Shown here in pieces: positions 8,869 to 18,345 of a DNA stretch of 64,000 bases. The stretch lies in NCBI RefSeq assembly GCF_029392075.1, contig NZ_CP113929.1, positions 558,001 through 622,000 on the forward strand. The letters are read 5' to 3'. Position 1 is the first letter of the stretch; every line of letters starts with the position of its first letter. This stretch comes from Bifidobacterium sp. ESL0704 (lineage in GTDB: Bacteria > Actinomycetota > Actinomycetes > Actinomycetales > Bifidobacteriaceae). Below the pieces are notes generated by a model, which searched no databases, was not told where the DNA came from, and worked only from the letters and a program-made list of their open reading frames with translations. The position numbers were made by a program, and so were the translations under genes.

Positions 8869-10437
8869 ATGGATACCATTAAGCTTGATGCCGCTGATAA
8901 GGTCGTGGTGGCCAGCCGGGATTTTCATAAGGGTGACAAGGTAAGCGTGGAGGGTCTCGAAGCCCCCATTGCCTTGCTCGAGGATGTTCCGCGCGGCCAT
9001 AAGATAGCGATCCAAGACATCGCCGCCGGTGAGCAGATCATCAAATACGGCTATTCGATCGGGCACGCCAAAGAGGCCATCCCGGCCGGTTCCTGGGTTC
9101 ATACCCACAATTGCAAATCGAACCTCGGGCCGGATCTGGCCTATGAGTATCATCCCGTCCCCGGCGTGGTGAAACCCGGAATCGATGCCGTTGACGGCAT
9201 TTCCGAGAAAACCTTCAAGGGATACCGCCGTTCGACCGGGCGCATCGGCATCAGGAACGATCTCTACATCGTCCCGACCGTAGGCTGTATCAACTCGCTG
9301 TGCGACAATATCGCGGCCGATTTCAAGTCGCGCCACCCCGGCAACGGTTCGTTCGATTCCGTCGTCATCGCACACCATCCCTACGGCTGCTCGCAGCTGG
9401 GTGGTGACCATGAGATGACCAAGCGCCTGCTGCAGGATATCGCCGCGCACCCCAATGCCGGCGGCGTCCTGGTGGTCGGTCTGGGTTGCGAGAACAACCA
9501 GATCGACGAGTTCCAGGCAGGGCTGAGCTGCTGCGGCACCGATTCGGGCAATCCGCAGGAAGCCATCGACGACATCCGCGAGGGGCTGGTCTACGACCCG
9601 AAGCGCGTGAAATTCATGGTCTGCCAGACCGTCGATGACGAGTATGAGGCCGCCCGCGGTCTTCTGGATGAGCTCAACGAGGCCGCCAAGGACGATCGCC
9701 GCGAGGACATCCCGCTCAACGAACTCACCGTGGGCGTCAAATGCGGCGGGTCCGACGGGCTTTCCGGTGTTACGGCCAATCCTCTGGTGGGCCGCTTCGC
9801 CGAGTTCCTGGTTCGTCAGGGCGGCAAGGTGGTGCTCACCGAGGTCCCCGAGATGTTCGGCGCCGAGCAGGTGCTGATGAGCCATGCCAAGGACGAGGCG
9901 ACGTTCGACGACGTCGTAGCCCTCATCAAGAACTTCAAGGATTATTTCCGCCGTTACCATCAGCCCATCGGCGAGAACCCCTCTCCCGGCAACAAGAAGG
10001 GCGGCATCACCACCCTCGAGGACAAATCGCTGGGTTGCATCCGCAAGGGCGGCAAATGCCAGGTCGTGGATGTCATCGACTACGGCAGGTTGGCGACAAA
10101 GCCTGGATTGACGTTGCTGCGCTCTCCCGGCAATGATCTGGTCTCTTCCTCGGCGCTGGCGTCTGCCGGTTGCAACATCGTGCTGTTCACCACCGGTCGC
10201 GGCAACCCGTTCGGCACCTATGTGCCGACCTTCAAAGTGGCGACCAACGATCCGCTCGCCGAAAAGCATGGCCGTTGGATCGACTTCAACGCCGGACGGC
10301 TCTTGAGCGAGCCGATGGATGACGTGTTGCCTGATTTCATCGATGCCGTGCTGAAGGCGGTCAATGGCGAGCAGACACGTAACGAACAGTACGGAATGCA
10401 TGAAATTGCGATCTTCAAGGATGGTATTACCGAGTAA
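8869..10437 (+). CDS. uxaA: Altronate dehydratase
   Basis: A 522-residue enzyme that dehydrates D-altronate to 2-keto-3-deoxygluconate and normally depends on Fe(II). The first 90 residues form a small SAF domain ending near SWVHTHNCKSNLG. The large catalytic domain then carries cysteine-bearing segments such as VPTVGCINSLCDNI, HPYGCSQLGGD, GLGCENNQID and VGVKCGGSDGLSG, as in UxaA/GarD dehydratases. The ATG at 8869 has a GGAAGGA ribosome site five bases upstream and is preferred over the GTG at 8839. It completes the altronate steps with uxaB and is the last gene before the LacI regulator. Confidence 0.93.
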   Translation: MDTIKLDAADKVVVASRDFHKGDKVSVEGLEAPIALLEDVPRGHKIAIQDIAAGEQIIKYGYSIGHAKEAIPAGSWVHTHNCKSNLGPDLAYEYHPVPGVVKPGIDAVDGISEKTFKGYRRSTGRIGIRNDLYIVPTVGCINSLCDNIAADFKSRHPGNGSFDSVVIAHHPYGCSQLGGDHEMTKRLLQDIAAHPNAGGVLVVGLGCENNQIDEFQAGLSCCGTDSGNPQEAIDDIREGLVYDPKRVKFMVCQTVDDEYEAARGLLDELNEAAKDDRREDIPLNELTVGVKCGGSDGLSGVTANPLVGRFAEFLVRQGGKVVLTEVPEMFGAEQVLMSHAKDEATFDDVVALIKNFKDYFRRYHQPIGENPSPGNKKGGITTLEDKSLGCIRKGGKCQVVDVIDYGRLATKPGLTLLRSPGNDLVSSSALASAGCNIVLFTTGRGNPFGTYVPTFKVATNDPLAEKHGRWIDFNAGRLLSEPMDDVLPDFIDAVLKAVNGEQTRNEQYGMHEIAIFKDGITE

Positions 10438-10537
10438 ATAGACTATTGTGAAACTTACGTTTAATGATTGCGGGGTTGTCGTCGTGGATGACTGATGGCT
10501 TCGGATTATTGAGATCGCTAAGTCAAATGGGGGACTT

Positions 10538-11575
10538 ATGGACAGTTCGAAGAAGAAAGTCACTATTCGTGATGTTGCACAGTTGGCCGACGTCTCGCCG
10601 TCTACGGTCTCCCGGGCGTTTGCTCGTCCCGATCGGGTGAGCGCCGAGACCACCAAAAAAATTTTCGCCGCTGCCGACAAGCTGGGCTATCATGAGGAAG
10701 CCGTCCAAACGCGGCCTTCCCGTCATCGGCATGATCTGATCGCCATCAGCGTGCCCGATATCGCCAATCAGTTCTTTTCGGATATCATCCGCAGCGTCCA
10801 GCATGAATGCTTCAACCGTGGTGTCGGACTGATCGTTTCCGAAACGCGCGAAAGCGCTTCCTGGGAACGCATGGCATTCGACAAGGTGGTCAAAAACGCC
10901 GACGGCATCATTCTGGTGTCTTCGCGAATGCCCGATTCCATGATTCGCAAGTGTGCGCAAGCCAGGCCGCTGGTGGTGGTCAACCGTGAGGTCCGAGGCG
11001 TCTCCAGCATCGTCGTCGATGTGCGGCAGGGGGTCCATCAGGCCGTCGAACAATTGCAGATAGGCAATTGCCATGACATTACCTATCTTGACGGACCGGC
11101 CAACTCATGGTCGGTGGGCATGCGTTGGAAGGCCATACGCGGCGAATGCCATAGCCGCAACATCGACGTGCACCGCATGTGGCCCGGAGTCCCCACGTTC
11201 GAGGGCGGCTATGCCTGTGTGGAGCAGTATCTGCAGCATCCCACCGGCGCCGTGATCGCGCATAACGATCTGATGGCGATAGGGTTCATCGCCGGCATGC
11301 GCAAACGCGGCTACGAATGCCCCCGCGATTTCTCGATCATCGGTTTCGATGACGACACGGTCGGACGGATGAGCGACCCCTCGATTTCCAGTATCCATAT
11401 GTCGTTGCCCAAGGTCGGCAATTATGCCGAACACCTGTTGGCCGCCAGCGTCGAGGGCACGGTCAAGCCAGGGCAGCTGGCACGTATTCCTTCTTCGCTG
11501 ATCGTGCGCGAAAGCACGAGAACGCGAGGCATCGCACCGAAGTCCCTTGCCTGCGCAAACCGTGGCAACAATTAG
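10538..11575 (+). CDS. LacI-family regulator of the galacturonate genes (inferred)
   Basis: A complete 345-residue LacI/GalR protein. The helix-turn-helix is at the N-terminus (VTIRDVAQLADVSPSTVSRAF) with the usual hinge, then a sugar-binding core ending in DFSIIGFDDDTVGRMSDPSISS. It sits between uxaA and uxaC on the same strand, so it most likely responds to a uronate or a catabolic intermediate and controls this island, possibly including itself. A GGGGGA ribosome site precedes the ATG. Only position supports the ligand assignment. KdgR and UxuR-like roles are the obvious alternatives. Confidence 0.85.
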   Translation: MDSSKKKVTIRDVAQLADVSPSTVSRAFARPDRVSAETTKKIFAAADKLGYHEEAVQTRPSRHRHDLIAISVPDIANQFFSDIIRSVQHECFNRGVGLIVSETRESASWERMAFDKVVKNADGIILVSSRMPDSMIRKCAQARPLVVVNREVRGVSSIVVDVRQGVHQAVEQLQIGNCHDITYLDGPANSWSVGMRWKAIRGECHSRNIDVHRMWPGVPTFEGGYACVEQYLQHPTGAVIAHNDLMAIGFIAGMRKRGYECPRDFSIIGFDDDTVGRMSDPSISSIHMSLPKVGNYAEHLLAASVEGTVKPGQLARIPSSLIVRESTRTRGIAPKSLACANRGNN

Positions 11576-11674
11576 CGGTTACGAATTTGGGCAACCATAT
11601 GATGAAGCCGTCTAGTCTAATACCCATTCGGCCGGCAATGTGGCCAATGCTTGTTTGCGAAGGAAAGAAAGAAT

Positions 11675-13093
11675 ATGGAATTTCTCGATGATGATTATCT
11701 ATTGACCACTGATCTGGCGCAGGAGCTGTTTCACGGCTGTGCGCAGGATCTGCCGGTGGTCGATTACCATTGCCATCTTCATCCTCAGGAGATTTATCAG
11801 GACACCAACTTCAAGGATATCGTCGATGCCTGGCTGACCGACGGCAAGAATTACGGTGACCATTACAAGTGGCGTCTGATGCGTGCCAACGGTGTGCCCG
11901 AAAGGCTCATCACCGGAGATGCCACACCTTGGCAGAAGTTCCAGGCTTTTGCCTCGACAATGGAAAAGGCCGTCGGAAGCCCCGTGTTCCTTTGGGCGCA
12001 TATGGAGTTGCGCCGGTATTTCGGCATCTCGACCGTGCTGAGCACCAGGACCGCGCGCGACATCTTCGAGCAGACCAACGAAATGCTCAGGCAGCCTGAT
12101 TTCTCGCGCCGTTCCCTGCTCCGCCGGATGGGTGTGGATACGGTCTGCACCACCGATGATCCGGTTGAAGACCTTCAATACCATAAGCTTTTCGCCAAGC
12201 AAGACGAGACATTCAAGATGATTCCGGCCTTCCGCCCCGATCCGGCGCTCAAGCCCGATCAGCCCGGTTTCGGCGCATGGGTCGAGCAGTTGGAGCAGGC
12301 CAGCGGCGTCTCCATCCGTTCCTTCGACGATTTGGTTTCCGCTTTGTCCAAGCGCGTCGATTACTTCCATGACCTCGGCTGCCGTCTTTCCGACCATGCC
12401 GCGGGCATCATGACCTATGACGTGGCTACGAGCTCGCAGCTCGACGCGATTCTCGACAAGGCCAGGGCCGGCAAGGGCGTCACGGCGCTCGAATACTCGC
12501 AGTATCGCACCGCCCTTTTCATCGCCTTGATGAGCATGTACAACGCCAAGGGCTGGACCATGCAGCTGCATCTGCATTCCTTCCTCAACCTCAACAAGCG
12601 CGGCTTCGCCGATCACGGCCCGGACACCGGCTTCGACGCCATGAACGACCGTTCCATCGCCGAGCCTCTCGCGGCCCTGCTCAACGCGGCTTCGGAGCAA
12701 GGCGGCATCCCCAGGCTTCTGATCTATTCGCTCAACCCCAACGACTACATGGTCATCTCCACGGTCGCCGGATGCTTCCAAGGCGGCATGAAGCAGCGTC
12801 TGGCACTGGGCAATGCGTGGTGGTTCAACGACACGCGCAACGGCATACGTCGTCAGCTCGAAGTGATGGCCGAGACGTCTTTGCTGGGCAATTTCGTGGG
12901 TATGACCACCGATTCCCGCAGCTTCCTTTCGTTCTCACGTCATGAGTATTTCCGCCGGATTCTCTGCGAGATGCTCGGCGAGTGGGCCAATCGCGGCGAG
13001 ATTCCTGCCGATCCGGAGTTCCTGGAGCCCATTGTGCGTGATATTTCGTTCAACAACGCCAAGGAATTGTTCACCGACCAAAAGAACGACTGA
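11675..13093 (+). CDS. uxaC: Glucuronate/galacturonate isomerase
   Basis: A 472-residue amidohydrolase-superfamily isomerase that converts D-galacturonate to D-tagaturonate (and D-glucuronate to D-fructuronate). The metal-ligand motif DYHCHLHPQEIY lies close to the N-terminus, as in all UxaC proteins, followed by ATPWQKFQAFASTM and the C-terminal SRSFLSFSRHEYFRR segment that is strongly conserved. The ATG at 11675 has an AAGGAAAG ribosome site; the upstream TTG is not needed. With no uxuA or uxuB in the window, the galacturonate direction is the more likely use. It starts a second group of genes after the regulator. Confidence 0.94.
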   Translation: MEFLDDDYLLTTDLAQELFHGCAQDLPVVDYHCHLHPQEIYQDTNFKDIVDAWLTDGKNYGDHYKWRLMRANGVPERLITGDATPWQKFQAFASTMEKAVGSPVFLWAHMELRRYFGISTVLSTRTARDIFEQTNEMLRQPDFSRRSLLRRMGVDTVCTTDDPVEDLQYHKLFAKQDETFKMIPAFRPDPALKPDQPGFGAWVEQLEQASGVSIRSFDDLVSALSKRVDYFHDLGCRLSDHAAGIMTYDVATSSQLDAILDKARAGKGVTALEYSQYRTALFIALMSMYNAKGWTMQLHLHSFLNLNKRGFADHGPDTGFDAMNDRSIAEPLAALLNAASEQGGIPRLLIYSLNPNDYMVISTVAGCFQGGMKQRLALGNAWWFNDTRNGIRRQLEVMAETSLLGNFVGMTTDSRSFLSFSRHEYFRRILCEMLGEWANRGEIPADPEFLEPIVRDISFNNAKELFTDQKND

Positions 13094-13130
13094 TACAAGC
13101 GACCGATAAGAGCGATAAGGAAATTCAGTA

Positions 13131-14675
13131 ATGCGTAATCCTGTGCTGCGCGGGTTCAACCCGGATCCTGTCATCTTCAGTGATGGACAACGGTACTATA
13201 TTGTGGTTTCCACCTTTGAATGGCTGCCGGGATTACGCGTCTATGCTTCCGATGACCTGTGCGATTGGCGCTACGAGACCTCCATCCTGAGCCGTGACAC
13301 CGGTGTCGATCTGCGTGGCAACCCGAGGGGCTGCTCCATCTGGGCCCCGTATGCCGGCTATCACGATGGCGTCTATTACGTCCTTTACACCAACGTGCGG
13401 CAGACCAAAGTGCCGTACAAGGACGTCGATAACTACCTCATCATGTCCAAGGACATCCATGGTCCATGGAGCGAGCCGGTGTATATCAACAGTTCCGGAT
13501 TCGACCCGTCCCTGTTCTTCGATGACGACGGCACCTGTTATTTCATCAATGAAATCTGGGATTACCGCAGGCGTGAGCACAACAAGTCCGCAGGTATCGT
13601 GATGCAGCGTCTCGATGTGGATACGCTCGATTTGTGCGATGAACCGATACGTATTTTCGAGGGGACCGAAGCGCAAAAAACGGAAGCGCCGCAGATGTAC
13701 AAGCATGATGGCTACTACTATCTGCTCACAGCGGAAGGCGGGACCGAGGCCGGTCACCGAGAGACGGTCGCCCGCAGCCGCAAGATATGGGGGCCCTATA
13801 AGCCCGATCCGCAGGGACCGCTGGTGACGTCTTACGATGATCCGCAGTGGCCGTTGCAGTGTGCCGGGCATGCGAGTCTGGTGATGAGCGGAGACGGGCA
13901 ATGGTGTATGGCACATCTGTGCGCGCGTCCGTTCGGCCCTGACGGCGCCTCGATACTGGGGCGTGAAACGGCTTTGCAACAGGTGGTCTTCAGTGATGAA
14001 GGTTGGATTCGCTTGGCACAGGGCGGCCATAAGCCGGCAGTCGTTGTGTGCCCACAGGTCGGGAGCAAACCCAATGCCGCCTCGTTCCATGACGATTTGA
14101 AGCAAGGACTGCCCGATGACGAGCATTGGAACACGCTGAGGGAGTTTTCCGAGGATTCGTGGTTGAAGCCCACCCCCGAAGGGTTGCGCATCGCCGGAGG
14201 CGCATCGCCGCAGTCGACGTTCGGGCAGCACCTGATCGGCACCCGGCAGACCGAGTTCGATTGCCGGGCCTCGGTCCATATGTTCTATGCTCCGAAGAGC
14301 TATCTGCAGCTCGCCGGATTGTCGCTGTACCTCGATATCGACAACTATATGCTGTGCATGGTCACCGCTGATGATTGCGGGGAACCTGTCGCCGTGCTCC
14401 AGCAGTGCGTGGCCGGAGATTTCAGCGAGATATGCCGGATACCTGTTTCCGGCCGTTGCTTTGATATCAGCGTGAACCTGTCGGGTCATGACTGCGTTTT
14501 CAGCATGACCGACGTGTCCGGCATGGTCTGCGATTTCGAAGGCCCCCACGACGTCACCTTCCTCGCCGGCGGGTTCACCGGCGATTTCATTGCCTTGGAT
14601 GCCATCGATATGTATCGTCATAATTCATCTGCTGCGCTATTCAGCGATTTCCGTTATGAAGTCCTTTCGAACTGA
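13131..14675 (+). CDS. GH43 beta-xylosidase / arabinofuranosidase-like enzyme
   Basis: A 514-residue glycoside hydrolase family 43 protein. The five-blade propeller starts at once with NPVLRGFNPDP, placing the catalytic base at Asp12. The transition-state-stabilising Asp is Asp125 in FDPSLFFDDDGT, and the general acid is Glu185 in KTEAPQMY. The positions and the roughly 200-residue C-terminal beta-sandwich match subfamily 11 intracellular beta-xylosidases. There is no signal peptide, so it acts in the cytosol on imported oligosaccharides. In this setting the substrate may be xylosyl or arabinosyl side groups of pectin such as xylogalacturonan. That is inference; simple xylo-oligosaccharides are the alternative. 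Confidence 0.85.
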   Translation: MRNPVLRGFNPDPVIFSDGQRYYIVVSTFEWLPGLRVYASDDLCDWRYETSILSRDTGVDLRGNPRGCSIWAPYAGYHDGVYYVLYTNVRQTKVPYKDVDNYLIMSKDIHGPWSEPVYINSSGFDPSLFFDDDGTCYFINEIWDYRRREHNKSAGIVMQRLDVDTLDLCDEPIRIFEGTEAQKTEAPQMYKHDGYYYLLTAEGGTEAGHRETVARSRKIWGPYKPDPQGPLVTSYDDPQWPLQCAGHASLVMSGDGQWCMAHLCARPFGPDGASILGRETALQQVVFSDEGWIRLAQGGHKPAVVVCPQVGSKPNAASFHDDLKQGLPDDEHWNTLREFSEDSWLKPTPEGLRIAGGASPQSTFGQHLIGTRQTEFDCRASVHMFYAPKSYLQLAGLSLYLDIDNYMLCMVTADDCGEPVAVLQQCVAGDFSEICRIPVSGRCFDISVNLSGHDCVFSMTDVSGMVCDFEGPHDVTFLAGGFTGDFIALDAIDMYRHNSSAALFSDFRYEVLSN

Positions 14676-14930
14676 GTCTTTTTAAGTTAATCGAATATAC
14701 TAAGCAAACGCTGGCAACAGATGTCAGTGTAATCAAAATCACATTCGATACTGTACATGAAGGGAATTTGCATACAGGTTTCTTTGAATTGAACAGTGCG
14801 GGCCCGATCAACGTTGTATGTCCGTGCTTTCGGTTCTGAGAAGACGGGATTATGGAGTGTCGTTGCTGACACTCAATGATTTGCAATGGTGTTGCGAATT
14901 CCGCTCTTCAGAAGAAAGGTGCAACTCATC

Positions 14931-16322
14931 ATGAAGTTTTCCAAATCGATTATCGCAGCGGTGGCATCGGTCGCCATGCTGGCTTCTTTGGGTGCCTGCG
15001 GTTCCGGCTCCCAATCTTCTTCCTCGTCATCCAAGAAGGACGGGGCAAGCATTTCCATGAATGATGTCAATGCCGCGCTGAAAAGCGACAAGGACGTGAA
15101 ACTCAATTTCTGGACCTGGCGTGATGATATCGAGGGGCCAAGCATCGCTGCGTTTGAAGCGAAGTACCCGCATATCAAGATCAACGTGGTCAAGACCGGC
15201 GCTGCCGCCGATCACTATACGAAGTTCCAGAATGTGCTGAAGTCCAAGAAGGACATTCCGGATATCGTTCAGCTCGAATATGATTACCTGCCCCAGTATG
15301 CCGTCAGCGGCTCGCTGCTCAATTTCTCTTCGCCCAGCATCGAATCCTCGATGGGCAAGCTGTACAACGACGCCTCGTGGCGTAACGTCCATGTGGCCGA
15401 CGGGCTGTACGGTGTTCCGCTGGATCAGGGGCCCGAGGCCTTCTTCTGGCGTCACGACGTGCTTGACCAGTACGGTATCCAGATTCCCAAGACCTGGAAG
15501 GAGTTCGAGGAGTCCGGCATCAAGCTGCACAAGGCGAACCCCAATAAGTACATGGGCTTCATCGATACGACCGATGTGCGCTATATGGCTTCGATCATCC
15601 GTCAGTCCGGTGCCATTCCCTGGCAGGTCGACGGCGTGCAGAACGTCAAGCTGAGCATGACCGACGCCAAAGTGAAGGAAGCGGTCAACTTCATTCAGCG
15701 GCTTATCGACGAGGACGTTTTGGAGCCGGTCGCCAACAAGAGCGATGAATACAACCGTGGATTCGCCGAAGGCCGTTGGGCCGTGCAGTTCGACGGATGC
15801 TGGAAGGGCACTTCGTTCACTCAGCAGCAGCCTTCGCTCAAAGGCAAGATGGAGGTCGCGCTTCCTCCGGCCTGGGGCGATGACGCCAGCAACCTGAAGA
15901 CCGGCGAGGTCGGTGGCTCGTTGATTTCCGTGACTTCCGCCACCGCTCAGGAGAAGCGTGCCGCCGCCATCGCGTTCTGCAACTGGATGAGCTCCAGCAA
16001 GGAATCCATCAATGAATTCCAGAAGACCGGAAGCTTCTTCAACGCCGCCAAGTCCTTCCAGGAGGATCCGAAGCAGGCTTCGGTCAAGAACGATTACTTC
16101 GGCGGCCAGCAGGTCAACAAGGTCTACTTCGAGTCCGCGAAGAAGCTGAGCTCCGGCTGGACGGTGCTGCCTTTCAACTCGCAGTATGCCACGAGCTTCA
16201 AGGACATCGTGGTTCCCGCGTTGAAGAAGAACGGCAACCTCTTCGGCAAGTTCGCTCCTTGGCAGGCAAACCTCAAGCAGTACGCCGAGGACCAGGGCTT
16301 CAAGATTACGGAATCCAAGTAA
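14931..16322 (+). CDS. ABC transporter sugar-binding lipoprotein
   Basis: A 463-residue solute-binding protein of the carbohydrate family 1 type. The signal peptide ends in a lipobox (LASLGAC) with the lipidated Cys about 22 residues from the start, followed by a serine-rich linker. The mature domain has the usual LNFWTWRDD and GPSIAAFEAKYP start and a late tryptophan-containing region. It delivers a sugar to the two permeases downstream and is anchored on the outer face of the membrane. The ATG at 14931 is chosen because it begins the signal peptide and follows an AGAAAGG site. The 255-base gap before it probably holds the promoter of the transport genes. Ligand inferred from context: oligogalacturonides or related pectin fragments. 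Confidence 0.9.
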   Translation: MKFSKSIIAAVASVAMLASLGACGSGSQSSSSSSKKDGASISMNDVNAALKSDKDVKLNFWTWRDDIEGPSIAAFEAKYPHIKINVVKTGAAADHYTKFQNVLKSKKDIPDIVQLEYDYLPQYAVSGSLLNFSSPSIESSMGKLYNDASWRNVHVADGLYGVPLDQGPEAFFWRHDVLDQYGIQIPKTWKEFEESGIKLHKANPNKYMGFIDTTDVRYMASIIRQSGAIPWQVDGVQNVKLSMTDAKVKEAVNFIQRLIDEDVLEPVANKSDEYNRGFAEGRWAVQFDGCWKGTSFTQQQPSLKGKMEVALPPAWGDDASNLKTGEVGGSLISVTSATAQEKRAAAIAFCNWMSSSKESINEFQKTGSFFNAAKSFQEDPKQASVKNDYFGGQQVNKVYFESAKKLSSGWTVLPFNSQYATSFKDIVVPALKKNGNLFGKFAPWQANLKQYAEDQGFKITESK

Positions 16323-16406
16323 TCAAGCCGGTTATGTCGAGTGTGCCGGACAGCTGTTCCGGCACACTCGGTGCAAATGTGTTGATGTGAAATAAAGGAG
16401 AGTCCA

Positions 16407-17354
16407 ATGATGAATACTGCTGCAGTGCCCGCATCAGTACCGGGTGGCAAAACCCGACCCGGGAAAGCGGAGCAAGGCTTGAGAAAGGAGAAACGGCATT
16501 ATATCGGCATGTTGTATTGCTTGCCGTATGTCGTGGTGTTCCTGGCGGGTACCATCCTGCCGATGTTTTATGCCCTCTATCTTGGCTTTTTCAAGACGCA
16601 GCTAATCGGAGGTGAGACGTTCGCCGGTTTCTCCCAATACATCAAGGCGTTCAAGGACCCTCTGTTGTGGAACGGCTTCGGGCGTGTGACACTCTACGCG
16701 GTGATTCAGGTTCCCATCATGCTGATACTGTCGCTGATGGAAGCGCTGATGCTGGATTCGCAGCGTATCACCCATGTTGCGGTGCCACGAATTCTGCTGT
16801 TCCTGCCGTATGCCGTCCCCGGTGTCATCGCCTCACTGATGTGGGGCTATATCTACGGCGGCGATTATGGCCTGTTCGGCCAGGTCTTCAAGGCATTCGG
16901 GGCCACGCCTCCGGATATGTTCTCGCAAAAGCTGATGCTGATCGCGATGATGAACATCGGTACATGGATCTACATGGGCTACAACATGTTGATCTTCTAT
17001 TCGGCACTTCGTGCGTTGCCTGAGGAATTGTATGAATCCGGCAGGGTAGACGGGGCTTCGGAGTTCAGGATCGCATGGTCCATCAAAATCCCGCAGATCA
17101 AGGGTTCTGTCATCATGACGCTGTTGTTCTCCGTCATCGGTTCGTATCAGCTGTTCAATGAGCCGAGCATGTTGCAGGTGCTCGCCCCGCAGACCGTCAC
17201 CAGTTACTACACCCCCAATCTTTACACCTACAGCCTGGCGTTCAACGGACAAGACGTGAATTACGCCGCTGCGGTGTCGTTGGTTGTAGGCCTGTTCACC
17301 ATGATTATCGTCACGATTGTGAAACTGCTCGGCAATCGCTGGGAGGAGAAGTAA
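16407..17354 (+). CDS. ABC sugar transporter permease, MalF type
   Basis: A 315-residue inner-membrane permease with about six transmembrane helices. After a short basic cytoplasmic N-terminus the first helix is MLYCLPYVVVFLAGTILPMF. The cytoplasmic EAA loop, where the ATPase docks, is seen around YESGRVDGASEFRIAWSIKI. A clear AAAGGAG ribosome site precedes the ATG. It forms a pair with the next permease and takes substrate from the lipoprotein just upstream. No ATP-binding subunit is encoded nearby, so a shared MsmK/MalK-type ATPase elsewhere in the genome must power it. Confidence 0.9.
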   Translation: MMNTAAVPASVPGGKTRPGKAEQGLRKEKRHYIGMLYCLPYVVVFLAGTILPMFYALYLGFFKTQLIGGETFAGFSQYIKAFKDPLLWNGFGRVTLYAVIQVPIMLILSLMEALMLDSQRITHVAVPRILLFLPYAVPGVIASLMWGYIYGGDYGLFGQVFKAFGATPPDMFSQKLMLIAMMNIGTWIYMGYNMLIFYSALRALPEELYESGRVDGASEFRIAWSIKIPQIKGSVIMTLLFSVIGSYQLFNEPSMLQVLAPQTVTSYYTPNLYTYSLAFNGQDVNYAAAVSLVVGLFTMIIVTIVKLLGNRWEEK

Positions 17355-17356
17355 AT

Positions 17357-18337
17357 ATGAGTATGGCACAAGCTTCCGGCCGCGTTGCTGCCCGCAAGGA
17401 GAAAAAGAAGGAATCGCTTGCGAAGAAGGATTGGAAGGTCCGTCAGAGCAAGCAGCACAACAAAGGCGTCAAGGTCACCTTGACCGGCAAGCAGAAGGTC
17501 TTGAACATCCTGCTTCATCTGGTCATGCTGATCATGGTGCTCTACTGCGTCATTCCGTTGATCTGGTTGCTGCTCTCCGCCACCAAGACCAATGAGGGGC
17601 TTTATAACTCGCCCGGCCTGTGGTTCGCCAAGGACAACGTGTTCTTCCAGAACATCAAGGATACCTTCCAGTTCCAGGACGGCATCTACCCGCGCTGGCT
17701 GTTCAACACGCTGTTCTACGCCATCGTCGCCGGTGTCGGCTCCTCCATCTTTGCGACCTTCGCCGGATACGCGATCGCCACGATGAAGTTCCCCGGCCGC
17801 GGGGCGTTGCTGTGGATCACCTTGATCTTCATGTCGATCCCGACCACCGTCATCACCGTCCCGCTCTTCCTGATGTATTCGAAGATAGGGTTCATCAACA
17901 ACCCTTGGTCGGTTATCGTGCCGCAGCTTTCCAGTCCGTTCGGTCTCTATCTGATGATCATCTACTGTCAGAGCTCCATACCGATATCGTTGGTCGAGGC
18001 GGCGAAACTCGATGGGGCGAATACCTGGAGGATCTTCTGGAAGATCGCGTTCCCGCTGGTGTCTCCCGGATTCGTCACCGTGCTGCTCTTCGCGCTCGTC
18101 GGCGTCTGGAACAATTACTTCCTCCCGCTGATTATGTTGCAGGACACCAGGGATTACCCGCTGACGGTCGGCCTCAATGTCTGGATGAAGATGGGAGGCG
18201 ACGCAACGTTGCATTCGGTGCCCAACAACCTGATTCTTACCGGGTCGTTCATAGCCATTATCCCGTTGATCATCGCGTTCCTCTTCCTGCAGAAATATTG
18301 GCAGTCTGGCCTCACCGCCGGTTCTGTCAAGCAATAA
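17357..18337 (+). CDS. ABC sugar transporter permease, MalG type
   Basis: A 326-residue second permease, two bases after the first, so the two are almost certainly translated from one message. A highly basic N-terminal stretch of about 45 residues (lysine-rich) precedes the first helix, ILLHLVMLIMVLYCVIPLIW. The EAA loop is EAAKLDGANTWRIFWKIAFP, a textbook MalG-type sequence. It carries six predicted helices. Together with the lipoprotein and the MalF-type partner it makes a carbohydrate importer of the CUT1 class, the class used for oligosaccharides. A long hairpin follows the stop codon. Confidence 0.91.
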   Translation: MSMAQASGRVAARKEKKKESLAKKDWKVRQSKQHNKGVKVTLTGKQKVLNILLHLVMLIMVLYCVIPLIWLLLSATKTNEGLYNSPGLWFAKDNVFFQNIKDTFQFQDGIYPRWLFNTLFYAIVAGVGSSIFATFAGYAIATMKFPGRGALLWITLIFMSIPTTVITVPLFLMYSKIGFINNPWSVIVPQLSSPFGLYLMIIYCQSSIPISLVEAAKLDGANTWRIFWKIAFPLVSPGFVTVLLFALVGVWNNYFLPLIMLQDTRDYPLTVGLNVWMKMGGDATLHSVPNNLILTGSFIAIIPLIIAFLFLQKYWQSGLTAGSVKQ

Positions 18338-18345
18338 CAAATCCG

